DNA from: Parvularcula sp039818345
GTDB taxonomy: Bacteria; Pseudomonadota; Alphaproteobacteria; Caulobacterales; Parvularculaceae
Direction of reading: 5' to 3'
NCBI GenBank assembly: GCA_039818345.1
Contig: JBCBUC010000009.1
Coordinates: 53,722-117,721 of the forward strand
Length of the DNA stretch: 64,000 nt
Position numbers and translations under genes: made by a program. The notes under the pieces are model-generated. The model had not been told where the DNA came from and searched no databases. It worked only from the letters and a program-made list of their open reading frames with translations. Below are positions 8,281-17,040 of this stretch, piece by piece (the stretch's first letter is position 1; each line of letters begins with the position of its first letter).

Positions 8281-9909
8281 ATGAACGTGGGTTCAAGTAA
8301 AGAGTATGATGTTGTGGTGATCGGTGCAGGCCATAACGGCCTGACCAACGCTGCATTTCTCGCAAAATCAGGACTCGACGTTCTGGTCGTAGAAAAGAAT
8401 GACCATATCGGCGGCGCGACTGTCAGCCGAGAACTCTATAGCGGCTGGAAATACTCCAACTGCTCGTACGTGTGCAGCCTTTTTCGCCCCGAGATCTATC
8501 AAGCACTCGATCTTGGCCACCATGGCTTAGAAGTTGTTCCTCTCCAGGGCGGGATTACCTTTAAGCAGGATGGTGACTTTTACGGAAACTATCATCACCA
8601 CGAGGTGCGCCGCCGCGAGATCGCTCGTCATTCTCAACGCGATGCCGATGCCGTTATCCGTTTTGATGCAGATCTTATGAAATGGTGTCGCCTGATCCGC
8701 GGCTTGTTGATGCGAACGCCGCCTGATCCCGGGACGTTCAAACCACGCGATTTCATGGAACTCGCCTTCCTTCTCAAAAAATTCTATGAACTCTCAGAGT
8801 CTCAGCTATATGAATTCATACGATTTTTTACAATGTCGATTGCGGAATACCTAGAAGAGTATTTCGAAAGTGACGTGGTGCTGGCTCATTACTCTGGGGG
8901 CAGTATTATTGGAACGGGCCTCGGTGTTTATTCACCGGGTACGGCCTATGTTCTGCTACACCATGCCATGGGTGACGTCGACGGTAGCGTCGGTTCATGG
9001 GGGTTTGCCAAAGGTGGAATGGGATCAGTGTCCGGAGCTATCGCTTCCGCCTATCAATCCTTTGGTGGTGAGATCCGGACAAGCGCAGAAGTCACATCGA
9101 TCGATGTGCAATCGGGCGAAGCGCAAGGTGTTGTGCTTCAATCGGGTGAGGTTATCCGTGCCCGGCAAGTGGTTTCGAACCTCGATGTCAAGCGCACCTA
9201 TCTTGGCATTATGGATGAAAAGCATCTGCCTGATGAGGTGATTAAGCGCGCGAAAAACTATAAAATTCGCGGCTCATCGGGGAAACTGAACATCGCGCTC
9301 GACGGGATGCCAGAGTTCCCCGCCCTGCCGAAAGGCTCGCCGCTCACTCTTGGGCATATGCACTTCAGCGATACGCTCGAGCGTCTCGAGCGGGCCTATG
9401 ATGACTGGAAAGACCAGCGTTGGTCTTCTGATCCTTACACGGATACTTTGATACCGACGCAATTTGATCCATCAATGGCACCGCCGGGCAAGCATATGAT
9501 GACAGTCTTTGTGCAGTACTGCCCCGCCGATATTGAAGGTGGCTGGACCGACGAAAAACGTGATACTTTCGGCCAAACAGTGATTGATCAAATATCCGAA
9601 TATAGCCCGAACTTTAAAGACCTTATTCTTCATGCGGAAATTAGAACGCCGCGAGAACTCGAAGCAGAAGTTGGCTTGACAGAGGGCAATATCTTTCAGG
9701 GTGAATTAACCTTGGACCAACTCCTCTTCAATCGCCCCTTCCCCGGCTACGCGCAATATCGTGGGCCGGTACGGAATATGTATATGTGCGGATCAACCAC
9801 ACACCCAGGCGGCGGCGTGATGGGCGCCCCGGGTGTCAACGCGGCGCGCGAAATTCTCAAGGACCTCAAACGCACCGATACCACCCCGGAGGATTTTGGC
9901 GATGACTAA
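8281..9909 (+). CDS. PYROXD2/phytoene-desaturase-like FAD oxidoreductase, module A enzyme 1
   Basis: About 542 aa. N-terminal dinucleotide fold with GAGHNG at residues 15-20 and the acidic FAD-ribose residue in VVEKN. The C-terminal FAD signature MYMCGSTTHPGGG is followed by GAPGVNAARE. This architecture is that of the CrtI/PYROXD2 amine-oxidase-like superfamily; nothing around it suggests carotenoid synthesis. It is strongly similar to the enzyme at 40003 (shared NCSYVCS/SCSYVCS, HGL, IGGA and C-terminal GYAQYR features). By operon context it probably dehydrogenates a nitrogen compound. ATG at 8281 chosen, with TAGGAA upstream. It overlaps the next gene by 8 nt. Confidence 0.85.
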   Translation: MNVGSSKEYDVVVIGAGHNGLTNAAFLAKSGLDVLVVEKNDHIGGATVSRELYSGWKYSNCSYVCSLFRPEIYQALDLGHHGLEVVPLQGGITFKQDGDFYGNYHHHEVRRREIARHSQRDADAVIRFDADLMKWCRLIRGLLMRTPPDPGTFKPRDFMELAFLLKKFYELSESQLYEFIRFFTMSIAEYLEEYFESDVVLAHYSGGSIIGTGLGVYSPGTAYVLLHHAMGDVDGSVGSWGFAKGGMGSVSGAIASAYQSFGGEIRTSAEVTSIDVQSGEAQGVVLQSGEVIRARQVVSNLDVKRTYLGIMDEKHLPDEVIKRAKNYKIRGSSGKLNIALDGMPEFPALPKGSPLTLGHMHFSDTLERLERAYDDWKDQRWSSDPYTDTLIPTQFDPSMAPPGKHMMTVFVQYCPADIEGGWTDEKRDTFGQTVIDQISEYSPNFKDLILHAEIRTPRELEAEVGLTEGNIFQGELTLDQLLFNRPFPGYAQYRGPVRNMYMCGSTTHPGGGVMGAPGVNAAREILKDLKRTDTTPEDFGDD

Positions 9910-11455
9910 TCCGTCCTCTGTCTGTATCATTGGCGGCGGCCATAACGGATTGATCTGCGCGATCATGCTTGCGAAAGCCGGTTTGCGCGTCACTGTTCTG
10001 GAAGCTAGAGCAAGCCTCGGCGGCGCCATCGCGCCCCGCGCTTTCGCTCCAGGTTTCCAGGCGCCCGGGCTGGCCCATCACTTTGGTTCTCTCCACCCTA
10101 AGATCTTGAAAGACTTGGGCCTACCGCCAACGGGCGGGACGCCAGTCGACACCATCGCGCTCGATAACACTGGCGATCACCTGACACTTGGCGCAACGCA
10201 AGCGTCCGGTAATGGTCTAACGAGTCAAGACAAAGAGGCGTATACAGCCTTTAAAACTGACTACGCCAAGTTCGCCCAAGCCTTAGAGCCGCTGCTCCTC
10301 AACAAACCGCCTCGGCTTAAAGATATGGGCAGGGACGATCAATGGACGCTCGCGAAACTCGGGTGGTCGCTGCGATTTGGGCTGGGTGTGCCGTCCATGC
10401 GCGAGTTCCTTCGCGTCGGCGGTGCCAATATATATGACGTACTCAATGAAATATTCGAGAGTGAACAACTCAAAGGCGCGATTGCCGTTGATGCGGTGAT
10501 GGGGCACCACCTCGCTCCACGCACGCCGACGAGCGTTCTTCCGTTCTTGCTGCGGCTCTTCGGTGAGAGTCATAGCGAAAGAAGTATCATGACGGGCGAA
10601 GGTAGCAACCTTTCAGCGCAACTCGAAAAACTAGCATTATCGTCAGGCATCGAACTGAGAACAGAAACGAAGGTGGAAACAATCGTCGTCACCGATGGGC
10701 GCGCAGCCGGTGTCGTCATTGAGGGAGGAGAGAGGGTTGATGCCGATCTTGTGGTCTCGAACATCGATGCAAAGTCGACCTTCCTGAGACTGACGGGTCC
10801 TGCCAATTTGGACGCAATGTTCACCCACCGCATCAGCAAAACACGGACAAATGGCAATGTTGCGAAGCTTCACCTTGGTCTGTCGACGTTACCGACATTC
10901 CAGGGTCTTTCTTCCGACCAGTTAAGACATAGAATGCTGATCGCTCCTGACATGCGGTTCATCGAGCGCGCCTTCAACCACGCAAAATATGGTGAGTATT
11001 CCGAAGATCCCGTTTTGGAGATCACTTTACCCAGCCTTGGTGATCCGTCCCTTGCACCTCAGGGGAAACACGTGATGTCGATATCGGCGAGCTTTGCCCC
11101 CTACCACCTGAAAGAAGGCTGGGAACAAGGCCGGACAATATTCCGTAAAATCATCATATCAGCCATTGAAAAGTTCGCGCCAGGACTGGAAGCATCAGTA
11201 GAAGCAGAGGACTTTCTAAGTCCCGCTGATATTGAACAAGACTATGGAATTTCCGGCGGGCACTGGCATCACGGTGAAATGACCATCGATCAAGCGTTCA
11301 TGATGCGCCCCATCCACGGAACCGCGCAATACAACACGCCGATCGATAATCTCTACTTATGCGGAGCTTCTGCTCACCCAGGAGGCGGCGTCACCGGAAT
11401 ACCAGGATGGAACGCGGCAAAGAGAATCCTCTCTCTTCACCAGGAGCGTGGCTGA
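9902..11455 (+). CDS. PYROXD2/phytoene-desaturase-like FAD oxidoreductase, module A enzyme 2
   Basis: About 517 aa of the same superfamily as its neighbour but a distinct subgroup. Features are GGGHNGL near residue 12, TVLEAR, and a C-terminal YLCGASAHPGGGV with GIPGWNAAKR. It pairs best with the enzyme at 41619 (shared SGGHWHHGE/TGGHWHH, MMRP and HGTAQYNTP segments). Its ATG lies inside the last codons of the preceding gene and its stop overlaps the GcvT-like start as TGATG, so the three products are translationally coupled. That suggests fixed stoichiometry or a complex. The substrate is unknown. Confidence 0.85.
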   Translation: MTNPSSVCIIGGGHNGLICAIMLAKAGLRVTVLEARASLGGAIAPRAFAPGFQAPGLAHHFGSLHPKILKDLGLPPTGGTPVDTIALDNTGDHLTLGATQASGNGLTSQDKEAYTAFKTDYAKFAQALEPLLLNKPPRLKDMGRDDQWTLAKLGWSLRFGLGVPSMREFLRVGGANIYDVLNEIFESEQLKGAIAVDAVMGHHLAPRTPTSVLPFLLRLFGESHSERSIMTGEGSNLSAQLEKLALSSGIELRTETKVETIVVTDGRAAGVVIEGGERVDADLVVSNIDAKSTFLRLTGPANLDAMFTHRISKTRTNGNVAKLHLGLSTLPTFQGLSSDQLRHRMLIAPDMRFIERAFNHAKYGEYSEDPVLEITLPSLGDPSLAPQGKHVMSISASFAPYHLKEGWEQGRTIFRKIIISAIEKFAPGLEASVEAEDFLSPADIEQDYGISGGHWHHGEMTIDQAFMMRPIHGTAQYNTPIDNLYLCGASAHPGGGVTGIPGWNAAKRILSLHQERG

Positions 11456-12651
11456 TGACCCTTCATAACTTCAACAAAGTGCTTGAGCCATCGCCCTTTG
11501 ACGCCCAACTGCGTGCGCAAATGCAGACAGAGAACTGGGCCGGTTGGAATGGATACCTCACACCGCGCATCGCTGATACACTGGCCTCGGAGTATTTCGC
11601 CGTTCGAAGCGCATGCTCCGTGCTCGATCTCACGCCGATGGAGAAATACCGGATTACAGGACCGGATGCCGGCGCGTTTCTCAACCGATTGGTCACGCGC
11701 GATATCGCCAAATTAAAGGTGGGGCGTGTTGGCTATGCCATCTGGTGCAATGACGAAGGGAAAGTCATTGACGACGGAACAATTTTCCATCTTGGCGACA
11801 ATGATTATCGTCTGTGTGCACAACACCACCAACTAGACTGGCTTTTGATATCAAGCATCGGATTTGATGTCGCAATCGCCAAAGAAACCCACGATATCGC
11901 AGCCCTATCTGTCCAGGGCCCCACCTCTTATTCTGTCCTATCGCAAGCGGGGATCGCAGGATTGGATGATCTCAAACCGTTTGGGATTCGCCACACAACA
12001 TTGAATGGGTTTGATATCACCGTCTCACGAACAGGGTTCACGGGTGATCTTGGATACGAATTGTGGACTGATCCTGAGAATGCGACCAAAATGTGGGACG
12101 CGATCTTCGCGGTCAAGGATCGCGGTCTTTATGACGTACGACTCATCGGTCTCGATGCGCTAGAAATGGTCCGTGTTGAGGCTGGATTTTTGATGCCCGG
12201 CTGGGATTTCAATACCGCAGAAACAACTGTCCGTGCGGATCATGATCGATCGCCGTTTGAGTTGGGCCTTGACTGGACTGTCACCTTTGACAAACCAAAT
12301 TTCACCGGCAAACGGGCATTGATGGCCGAGCGTCAGCGCCCTGCGAAGCGAAAGCTGTTGAAACTGGTGCTCGAAGGAAACAAGCCGCCCGTTGGTTCCT
12401 TTATCTTTAAGGGTAAAAAGGGCAGCCAAACTGGCGCGGTTATGGCGCAGATTTGGTCGCCTGTCCTGAAACGTTGCTTGGCAATTGCGGATATTGATTT
12501 TAAATCAGGACAACAACCGCAAAACCTCTGGGCCGAGATTTACTACCAGAAAGAACTGAAGTGGCATGTGAAATGGGCCAAATGCGATGTCGTCAACGGC
12601 CCTTTTTGGAGCAATCCCCGCCGAACGGCCACGCCGCCAGGTCGTTTCTAA
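11455..12651 (+). CDS. GcvT-like folate-dependent methyl/aminomethyl transferase, module A
   Basis: About 398 aa, a stand-alone T-protein-fold (GCV_T plus C-terminal barrel) enzyme. The active-site region EGKVIDDGTIF (Asp106-Asp107) and the folate-domain signature SRTGFTGDLGYELW (residues 191-204) are clear. The family includes glycine-cleavage T-protein, DMSP and methoxy-aromatic demethylases, and the C-terminal half of dimethylglycine/sarcosine dehydrogenases. All of these pass a C1 unit to tetrahydrofolate. Coupled to two FAD oxidoreductases, it looks like the folate half of a split dimethylglycine-dehydrogenase-like system. No P-, H- or L-protein genes are nearby, which argues against glycine cleavage. 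Paralogue at 38773. Confidence 0.85.
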   Translation: MTLHNFNKVLEPSPFDAQLRAQMQTENWAGWNGYLTPRIADTLASEYFAVRSACSVLDLTPMEKYRITGPDAGAFLNRLVTRDIAKLKVGRVGYAIWCNDEGKVIDDGTIFHLGDNDYRLCAQHHQLDWLLISSIGFDVAIAKETHDIAALSVQGPTSYSVLSQAGIAGLDDLKPFGIRHTTLNGFDITVSRTGFTGDLGYELWTDPENATKMWDAIFAVKDRGLYDVRLIGLDALEMVRVEAGFLMPGWDFNTAETTVRADHDRSPFELGLDWTVTFDKPNFTGKRALMAERQRPAKRKLLKLVLEGNKPPVGSFIFKGKKGSQTGAVMAQIWSPVLKRCLAIADIDFKSGQQPQNLWAEIYYQKELKWHVKWAKCDVVNGPFWSNPRRTATPPGRF

Positions 12652-12675
12652 ACGATTGATCAGGGTGAAGACTGA

Positions 12676-13470
12676 ATGCCGACAGTTGAAATCTATAGTC
12701 GCGACACTGACCCTGAAAAGATATCGCAAAGCCTTTTGAAGGATGGCGGCGTCATCGTGCGCCAGCAGGTCAACGACGATATGGCTGACGCTGTTCGGCA
12801 GGAACTGCGTCCGTCCTTTGAACGAGAAGGTCGGGACTACGAAAACGACTTCAACGGCTATAAAACGCTACGTCTCAGCGGTGTTCTCGCGCTTTCGCGA
12901 AAGTCTGCCGACCTTATCGCCCACCCTTTTGTGACGGCTGTTGCCGATAACATTCTGAAAAAAAACTGCGAAAACTATCGGATCGGAAGCAGCACGGCGA
13001 TCGAAATTCTTCCCGGTGAAGAGGATCAGGTGCTTCATCGCGACGATGATATCTATCCTATACGGATGCCTGGGGTCGAGTTTCAAATTGCGGCGATGTG
13101 GGCGCTCGATGACTTCACTGCGGAGAACGGTGGGACACGCATTGTCCCAGGAAGCCAAGACCTGCGAAGCACCGATGTGGTAAAGGAAGATGATATCGTT
13201 CAAGCCGTCATGCCAAAGGGCTCAGTTCTCTTTTATCTCGGATCAACCGTTCATGGTGGAGGCGCGAACAAGGCGACGTCCGCTCGCGCTGGTCTTGTGA
13301 CGACCTATAGTCTGGGTTGGCTACGACAAGAAGATAATCAGTATCTCTCCGTTCCTCGGGAGATAGCAGACAGCTACCCAGAACACGTCCGCCGACTGAT
13401 GGGCTACCAGTCGCATGGTCCACTGGGTGTGTTCCCTGGCGATCCCGATGACCACTGGCATAAAGCCTAA
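12676..13470 (+). CDS. Phytanoyl-CoA dioxygenase (PhyH) family Fe(II)/2OG oxygenase
   Basis: 264 aa double-stranded beta-helix protein. The iron triad is visible as HRDD near residue 118 (His and Asp) and the distal His in STVHGGGANK, followed by the 2-oxoglutarate-binding Arg in SARAGLVTTYSLGW. PhyH-like enzymes hydroxylate small carboxylates and amino compounds such as ectoine. As last gene of the forward operon, 24 nt after the GcvT-like gene, it may hydroxylate the operon's substrate or perform a hydroxylative demethylation releasing formaldehyde. That is inference. It converges with the gene at 13480 with only 9 nt between stops. Confidence 0.83.
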   Translation: MPTVEIYSRDTDPEKISQSLLKDGGVIVRQQVNDDMADAVRQELRPSFEREGRDYENDFNGYKTLRLSGVLALSRKSADLIAHPFVTAVADNILKKNCENYRIGSSTAIEILPGEEDQVLHRDDDIYPIRMPGVEFQIAAMWALDDFTAENGGTRIVPGSQDLRSTDVVKEDDIVQAVMPKGSVLFYLGSTVHGGGANKATSARAGLVTTYSLGWLRQEDNQYLSVPREIADSYPEHVRRLMGYQSHGPLGVFPGDPDDHWHKA

Positions 13471-13479
13471 GTGATTGTT

Positions 13480-15387
13480 TTAGAGCATTGAAAGCTCATT
13501 GACTGCGCGGTAGGCCGCGTCGATAGCAGCATCAACATAAGCGGTCGCCTGGCTGTCACTGTTGGCCATCGCGATACGCCCAATCATCGCCCTTCCCTCA
13601 ATATGAGGTCCCTTTGATGCGCCAAAGGATGGATCATCTTCGAGCTCATTATATTCGTAGGCGTATCCATGCGGCCATCGGTTGACGGTGATCCCCGCAA
13701 TATCACGCTCCGCATCAAATCCATAAGGACCCAGAGCACCAGTTAGCTGTTTGATGATCTCTTGCTCAAAATCGTCAAAGGTCAGCCCATAGAGCTTTTG
13801 TCGGCCAATGCGGCTTTGCTCTTTCATCGTCAGCCCCAGGCCCGGACTAATCGGTGCATGATGCATCGTCGCGATCATTGGTTCATCTGAGGATGAAGGG
13901 TAGAAATAGTCACCCATTGACACGGGAAAATCGAGCGTGATCGAATGGAAAAAAGAACCTGGGCAGAAGATCCGATAAGTGCCCGCATTTTCAAAGGCGC
14001 GCCAGTTCCGTAGCGCTATGTTGGTGTAAACCAGCGGTGTTTTTTCCGCATACTCAATCGCCTTGCGCTGAGTCTCGGGCATTTGAGGGCAAAGATAGGG
14101 CGTGACGCTCGAATAACACGCCATGACAACATTTTTTGCTCGAACCCGATGAGCCTCACCCTCTGAGACATAAACAACATCGACACTTCCGTCTTCAGTG
14201 TTGCGAACATCCACCGCCGTCGACGACAAACGAATACGGACCGCGGCTCCGTCCTGGTCCAGAAGGCCGTAATTCGCCCTCGCGGTCACGACATCTTCCA
14301 TGGTCGATCCCGGGATGCTGCCTGGGATCAGTGATCTGACGAAAAGACGGGCAACACTCGCGTTCCCGTCGGGAAAATGAAAGATATAGGGTTCTTCTTC
14401 ACCGACCGGCCCATCGGCACCTTCTCCTAACCCAAGGGCCTGCATCCCAGGCATGCCCAAGCGGTAGCCTTCAAGCGCCGAGAGTGCGTCCCACCCCATC
14501 GCCCATATCCCAACAAACTTCCGCCGAAGGAAGAGTGCTGCTTCCTCCGTGAGGCCCGCATAGGTCTGGACAAAGACCTCGTAGCTGGTTGAACGCATGA
14601 TCTCGAACTTTTCTTCAAGCGAACGACCATCGAGATAGTCCTCAGGGTCAATGACCAGGCGCTCCAGGCTGTTCCGCGACTCTTGGGACAGGGGGAATTG
14701 GGCGAGTGAGCTCCTAACTGAATCAATATCGGGCTCCTCACCGAACACCGGATCCAGCTGCGGGACCAAACGATCTTCGCCGTAGCTCTCGGCGTCGAAA
14801 TAGACATGCTCTAACAGGTCACGATCGGAGAAGAATGATTGATCATAATACTGATAGAATTTATCTGTATCAATGCCAATTTCACGAATGGTCTTGGCAG
14901 CAATGTCAGAATAGCTGCCCGGCGCCTCGATCGTTTGACTTCCGCCATAACCAATCACCGTTCGTCCATCGATGGTGAACTCGTTACGTTTCGCATGCCC
15001 CCCAAAGTCGTCGTGATTATCCAGCACCAAAATGCGCGCGTCCTGGCCAAACCGTTCGCGATAGAAGTAGGCAGCCGCGAGACCTGATAAACCGCCGCCC
15101 ACCACAACGAGATCATAGTCACCGTCGGTTTGCTCGTCAGGTCGTGCCCATTTGCGTCCTGCCCATGATAATTGGTGGGCGACCTCAAACGAACCGGGAT
15201 GGCTTCCTCGCATTCCCGTCAATGCCGGAGGATAAGGCCCGCTCGGTACCGCAGTGGCCGCATCAATGACGTCGACCGGCGCCTCACCACCACATCCAAG
15301 AACGCTTAGGGGTGTTGCGCCAACACCGATAGCGATCGGCAGACCGTTCAAAAAGTCTCGGCGAGAGATCTTGCTTAGCTTTGACAT
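13480..15387 (-). CDS. Tat-exported FAD oxidoreductase, spermidine dehydrogenase-like, copy 1
   Basis: 635 aa. The N-terminus has a twin-arginine signal (SRRDFLNGL, then a hydrophobic stretch ending VLGCGG, which could also serve as a lipobox). Mature part begins with the FAD fold YDLVVVGGGLSGLAAAY and the characteristic LDNHDDFGGHAKRNEF segment, and ends with NRWPHGYAYEYN and RIAMANSDSQATAY. This pattern is that of the SpdH family, which cleaves spermidine/spermine oxidatively in the periplasm. The products would include 3-aminopropanal or 4-aminobutanal, fitting the neighbouring beta-alanine genes. A second copy lies at 36353. The family is assigned from memory of motifs; the substrate is inferred. 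Confidence 0.8.
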   Translation of the reverse strand: MSKLSKISRRDFLNGLPIAIGVGATPLSVLGCGGEAPVDVIDAATAVPSGPYPPALTGMRGSHPGSFEVAHQLSWAGRKWARPDEQTDGDYDLVVVGGGLSGLAAAYFYRERFGQDARILVLDNHDDFGGHAKRNEFTIDGRTVIGYGGSQTIEAPGSYSDIAAKTIREIGIDTDKFYQYYDQSFFSDRDLLEHVYFDAESYGEDRLVPQLDPVFGEEPDIDSVRSSLAQFPLSQESRNSLERLVIDPEDYLDGRSLEEKFEIMRSTSYEVFVQTYAGLTEEAALFLRRKFVGIWAMGWDALSALEGYRLGMPGMQALGLGEGADGPVGEEEPYIFHFPDGNASVARLFVRSLIPGSIPGSTMEDVVTARANYGLLDQDGAAVRIRLSSTAVDVRNTEDGSVDVVYVSEGEAHRVRAKNVVMACYSSVTPYLCPQMPETQRKAIEYAEKTPLVYTNIALRNWRAFENAGTYRIFCPGSFFHSITLDFPVSMGDYFYPSSSDEPMIATMHHAPISPGLGLTMKEQSRIGRQKLYGLTFDDFEQEIIKQLTGALGPYGFDAERDIAGITVNRWPHGYAYEYNELEDDPSFGASKGPHIEGRAMIGRIAMANSDSQATAYVDAAIDAAYRAVNELSML

Positions 15388-15520
15388 TGGACTCCCAATC
15401 CCCTTGCGCGGCGGGTCAAAGAAATCCGACCAACGTCAATGACCCTTGAGCATGCAGATTAAGCTGAGACCGCCAATAACGGAAGCCTCAGCCTGCAATG
15501 TGTTGCCCGAATCCGTGGGA

Positions 15521-17020
15521 CTAGGACATGGCCGGGAAGCTGAGCTCCGCACCCGATCGGATACTGGTTGGCCACCGGCCGGTCACCGTCTTCATACGTG
15601 TGAAGAAGCGCACACCTTCTGGACCATACATGTGATGATCACCGAACAACGATTTTTTCCATCCACCGAAAGAATAGAACGCCAACGGAACAGGAAGAGG
15701 AACGTTCACACCGACCATGCCGATATTGGCCTCACGGGTGAAGGCCCGCGCCGCATCACCGTCACGGGTGAAGATGCATGTTCCGTTACCATACTCATGA
15801 CTTTGAACAAGGTTGACGGCCTCATCGTAGGATTGAGTCCGAACACAGACGAGCACCGGACCAAATATCTCATCTGTATAGACACTCATATCAGGCGTGA
15901 CACGATCAAGAAGCGTCGGCCCACACCAAAAACCATCTTCATAACCTTGGCCTGGTTGGTAGGTGCGGCCATCAAGCACGACATCCGCGCCAGCGGCTTC
16001 ACCTTCACCGATATAGTTTTTCACCTTGGCGGCATGGGCGGCGGTGATCAGGGGACCCATTTCATTATCGCGGTCCATCCCGTCACCCACTTTGATCGTC
16101 TGGGCTTTCTCAGCGATCGCGTTAACAAGAGCGTCAGCTGTCTGATCGCCCACAGCCACGGCCACGGACAAGGCCATGCAACGCTCGCCCGCTGATCCAT
16201 AAGCTGCGCCAATCATCGCATCGACGGCCTGATTAAGATCCGCGTCAGGCATAATAATGGCATGATTTTTCGCGCCGCCAAGCGCCTGAACACGCTTGCC
16301 ATATTCAGTTCCCTTACGGTGGATATATTCCGCCACCGGCGTCGATCCGACAAAGCTGATGGCATCAACATCAGGATGCTCAAGAAGCCGGTCGACAGCG
16401 ACCTTGTCACCGTGAACAACGTTGAAGACGCCATCCGGCAAACCCGCCTCTTTAAAGAGCTCGCCCAAAATGGCGCTGACGGATGGATCCCGCTCACTAG
16501 GTTTAAGGATATAGGTGTTCCCGCACGCGATGGCGATCGGCGCTGTCCAGAGGGGTACCATGGCCGGAAAATTGAACGGGGTGATGGCGGCGACAACACC
16601 CACCGGATGGCGGCTGTTAAAGCAATCGATCCCTGGTCCAACTTGTTGTGAATAGTCGCCCTTCAGAAGTTCAGGAATGCCGCATGCGTACTCCACCACT
16701 TCAAACCCGCGCGTCAGTTCGCCCAAAGCATCGGACCAGACTTTCCCATGCTCCTGCACAATCGCCTGGCAAAGACGCTCGCGATTTTGAGTGAGGAGCT
16801 CGCGGAACCGGAACATGATGGCGACTCGCTTCATGATCGGCGTATCAGCCCAAGCGGTAGAGGCGTCTTTGGCAACCTTCACGGCGGCATCGACATCGTC
16901 CGAGGCGGCGAGCCTAACATGGCGCACGACTTCGCCCGTCGCGGGGTTAAAGATCGGCGCGGAGTTGTCGCTAGCACCAGAATAGACTTCGCCACCGACA
17001 AAGTGTTCAACAGTCTGCAT
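15521..17020 (-). CDS. mmsA: Methylmalonate/malonate-semialdehyde dehydrogenase (CoA-acylating)
   Basis: 499 aa ALDH of the MmsA/IolA type. Family-specific features are ITPFNFPAMVPLW, FVGSTPVAEYIH, ALGGAKNHAIIMPDADL in place of the usual ExGGK general base, and the catalytic cysteine in GSAGERCMALS. It converts malonate semialdehyde (or methylmalonate semialdehyde) with CoA and NAD to acetyl-CoA (or propionyl-CoA) and CO2. It follows the beta-alanine-type aminotransferase by 20 nt with an AAGGA ribosome-binding site. The pair therefore forms a beta-alanine to acetyl-CoA route, suited to the C3 arm of spermidine or oligo-propylamines. Confidence 0.92.
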   Translation of the reverse strand: MQTVEHFVGGEVYSGASDNSAPIFNPATGEVVRHVRLAASDDVDAAVKVAKDASTAWADTPIMKRVAIMFRFRELLTQNRERLCQAIVQEHGKVWSDALGELTRGFEVVEYACGIPELLKGDYSQQVGPGIDCFNSRHPVGVVAAITPFNFPAMVPLWTAPIAIACGNTYILKPSERDPSVSAILGELFKEAGLPDGVFNVVHGDKVAVDRLLEHPDVDAISFVGSTPVAEYIHRKGTEYGKRVQALGGAKNHAIIMPDADLNQAVDAMIGAAYGSAGERCMALSVAVAVGDQTADALVNAIAEKAQTIKVGDGMDRDNEMGPLITAAHAAKVKNYIGEGEAAGADVVLDGRTYQPGQGYEDGFWCGPTLLDRVTPDMSVYTDEIFGPVLVCVRTQSYDEAVNLVQSHEYGNGTCIFTRDGDAARAFTREANIGMVGVNVPLPVPLAFYSFGGWKKSLFGDHHMYGPEGVRFFTRMKTVTGRWPTSIRSGAELSFPAMS

Positions 17021-17040
17021 ATCGATGTTCCTTGTATGAA

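Noticed and set aside
8281..11455. FAD pair as carotenoid desaturases
   Set aside because: Superfamily resemblance to CrtI is real, but there are no phytoene synthase, cyclase or other carotenoid genes, and the operon is amine-centred.
11455..12651. Module A GcvT-like gene as part of the glycine cleavage system
   Set aside because: No P-, H- or L-protein genes are nearby, and it is coupled to FAD oxidoreductases instead.
8281..12651. Module as a methoxy-aromatic O-demethylase (LigM/DesA-like) pathway
   Set aside because: Not excluded for the GcvT-like protein alone, but no ring-cleavage or aromatic transport genes occur, while polyamine-type genes surround it.
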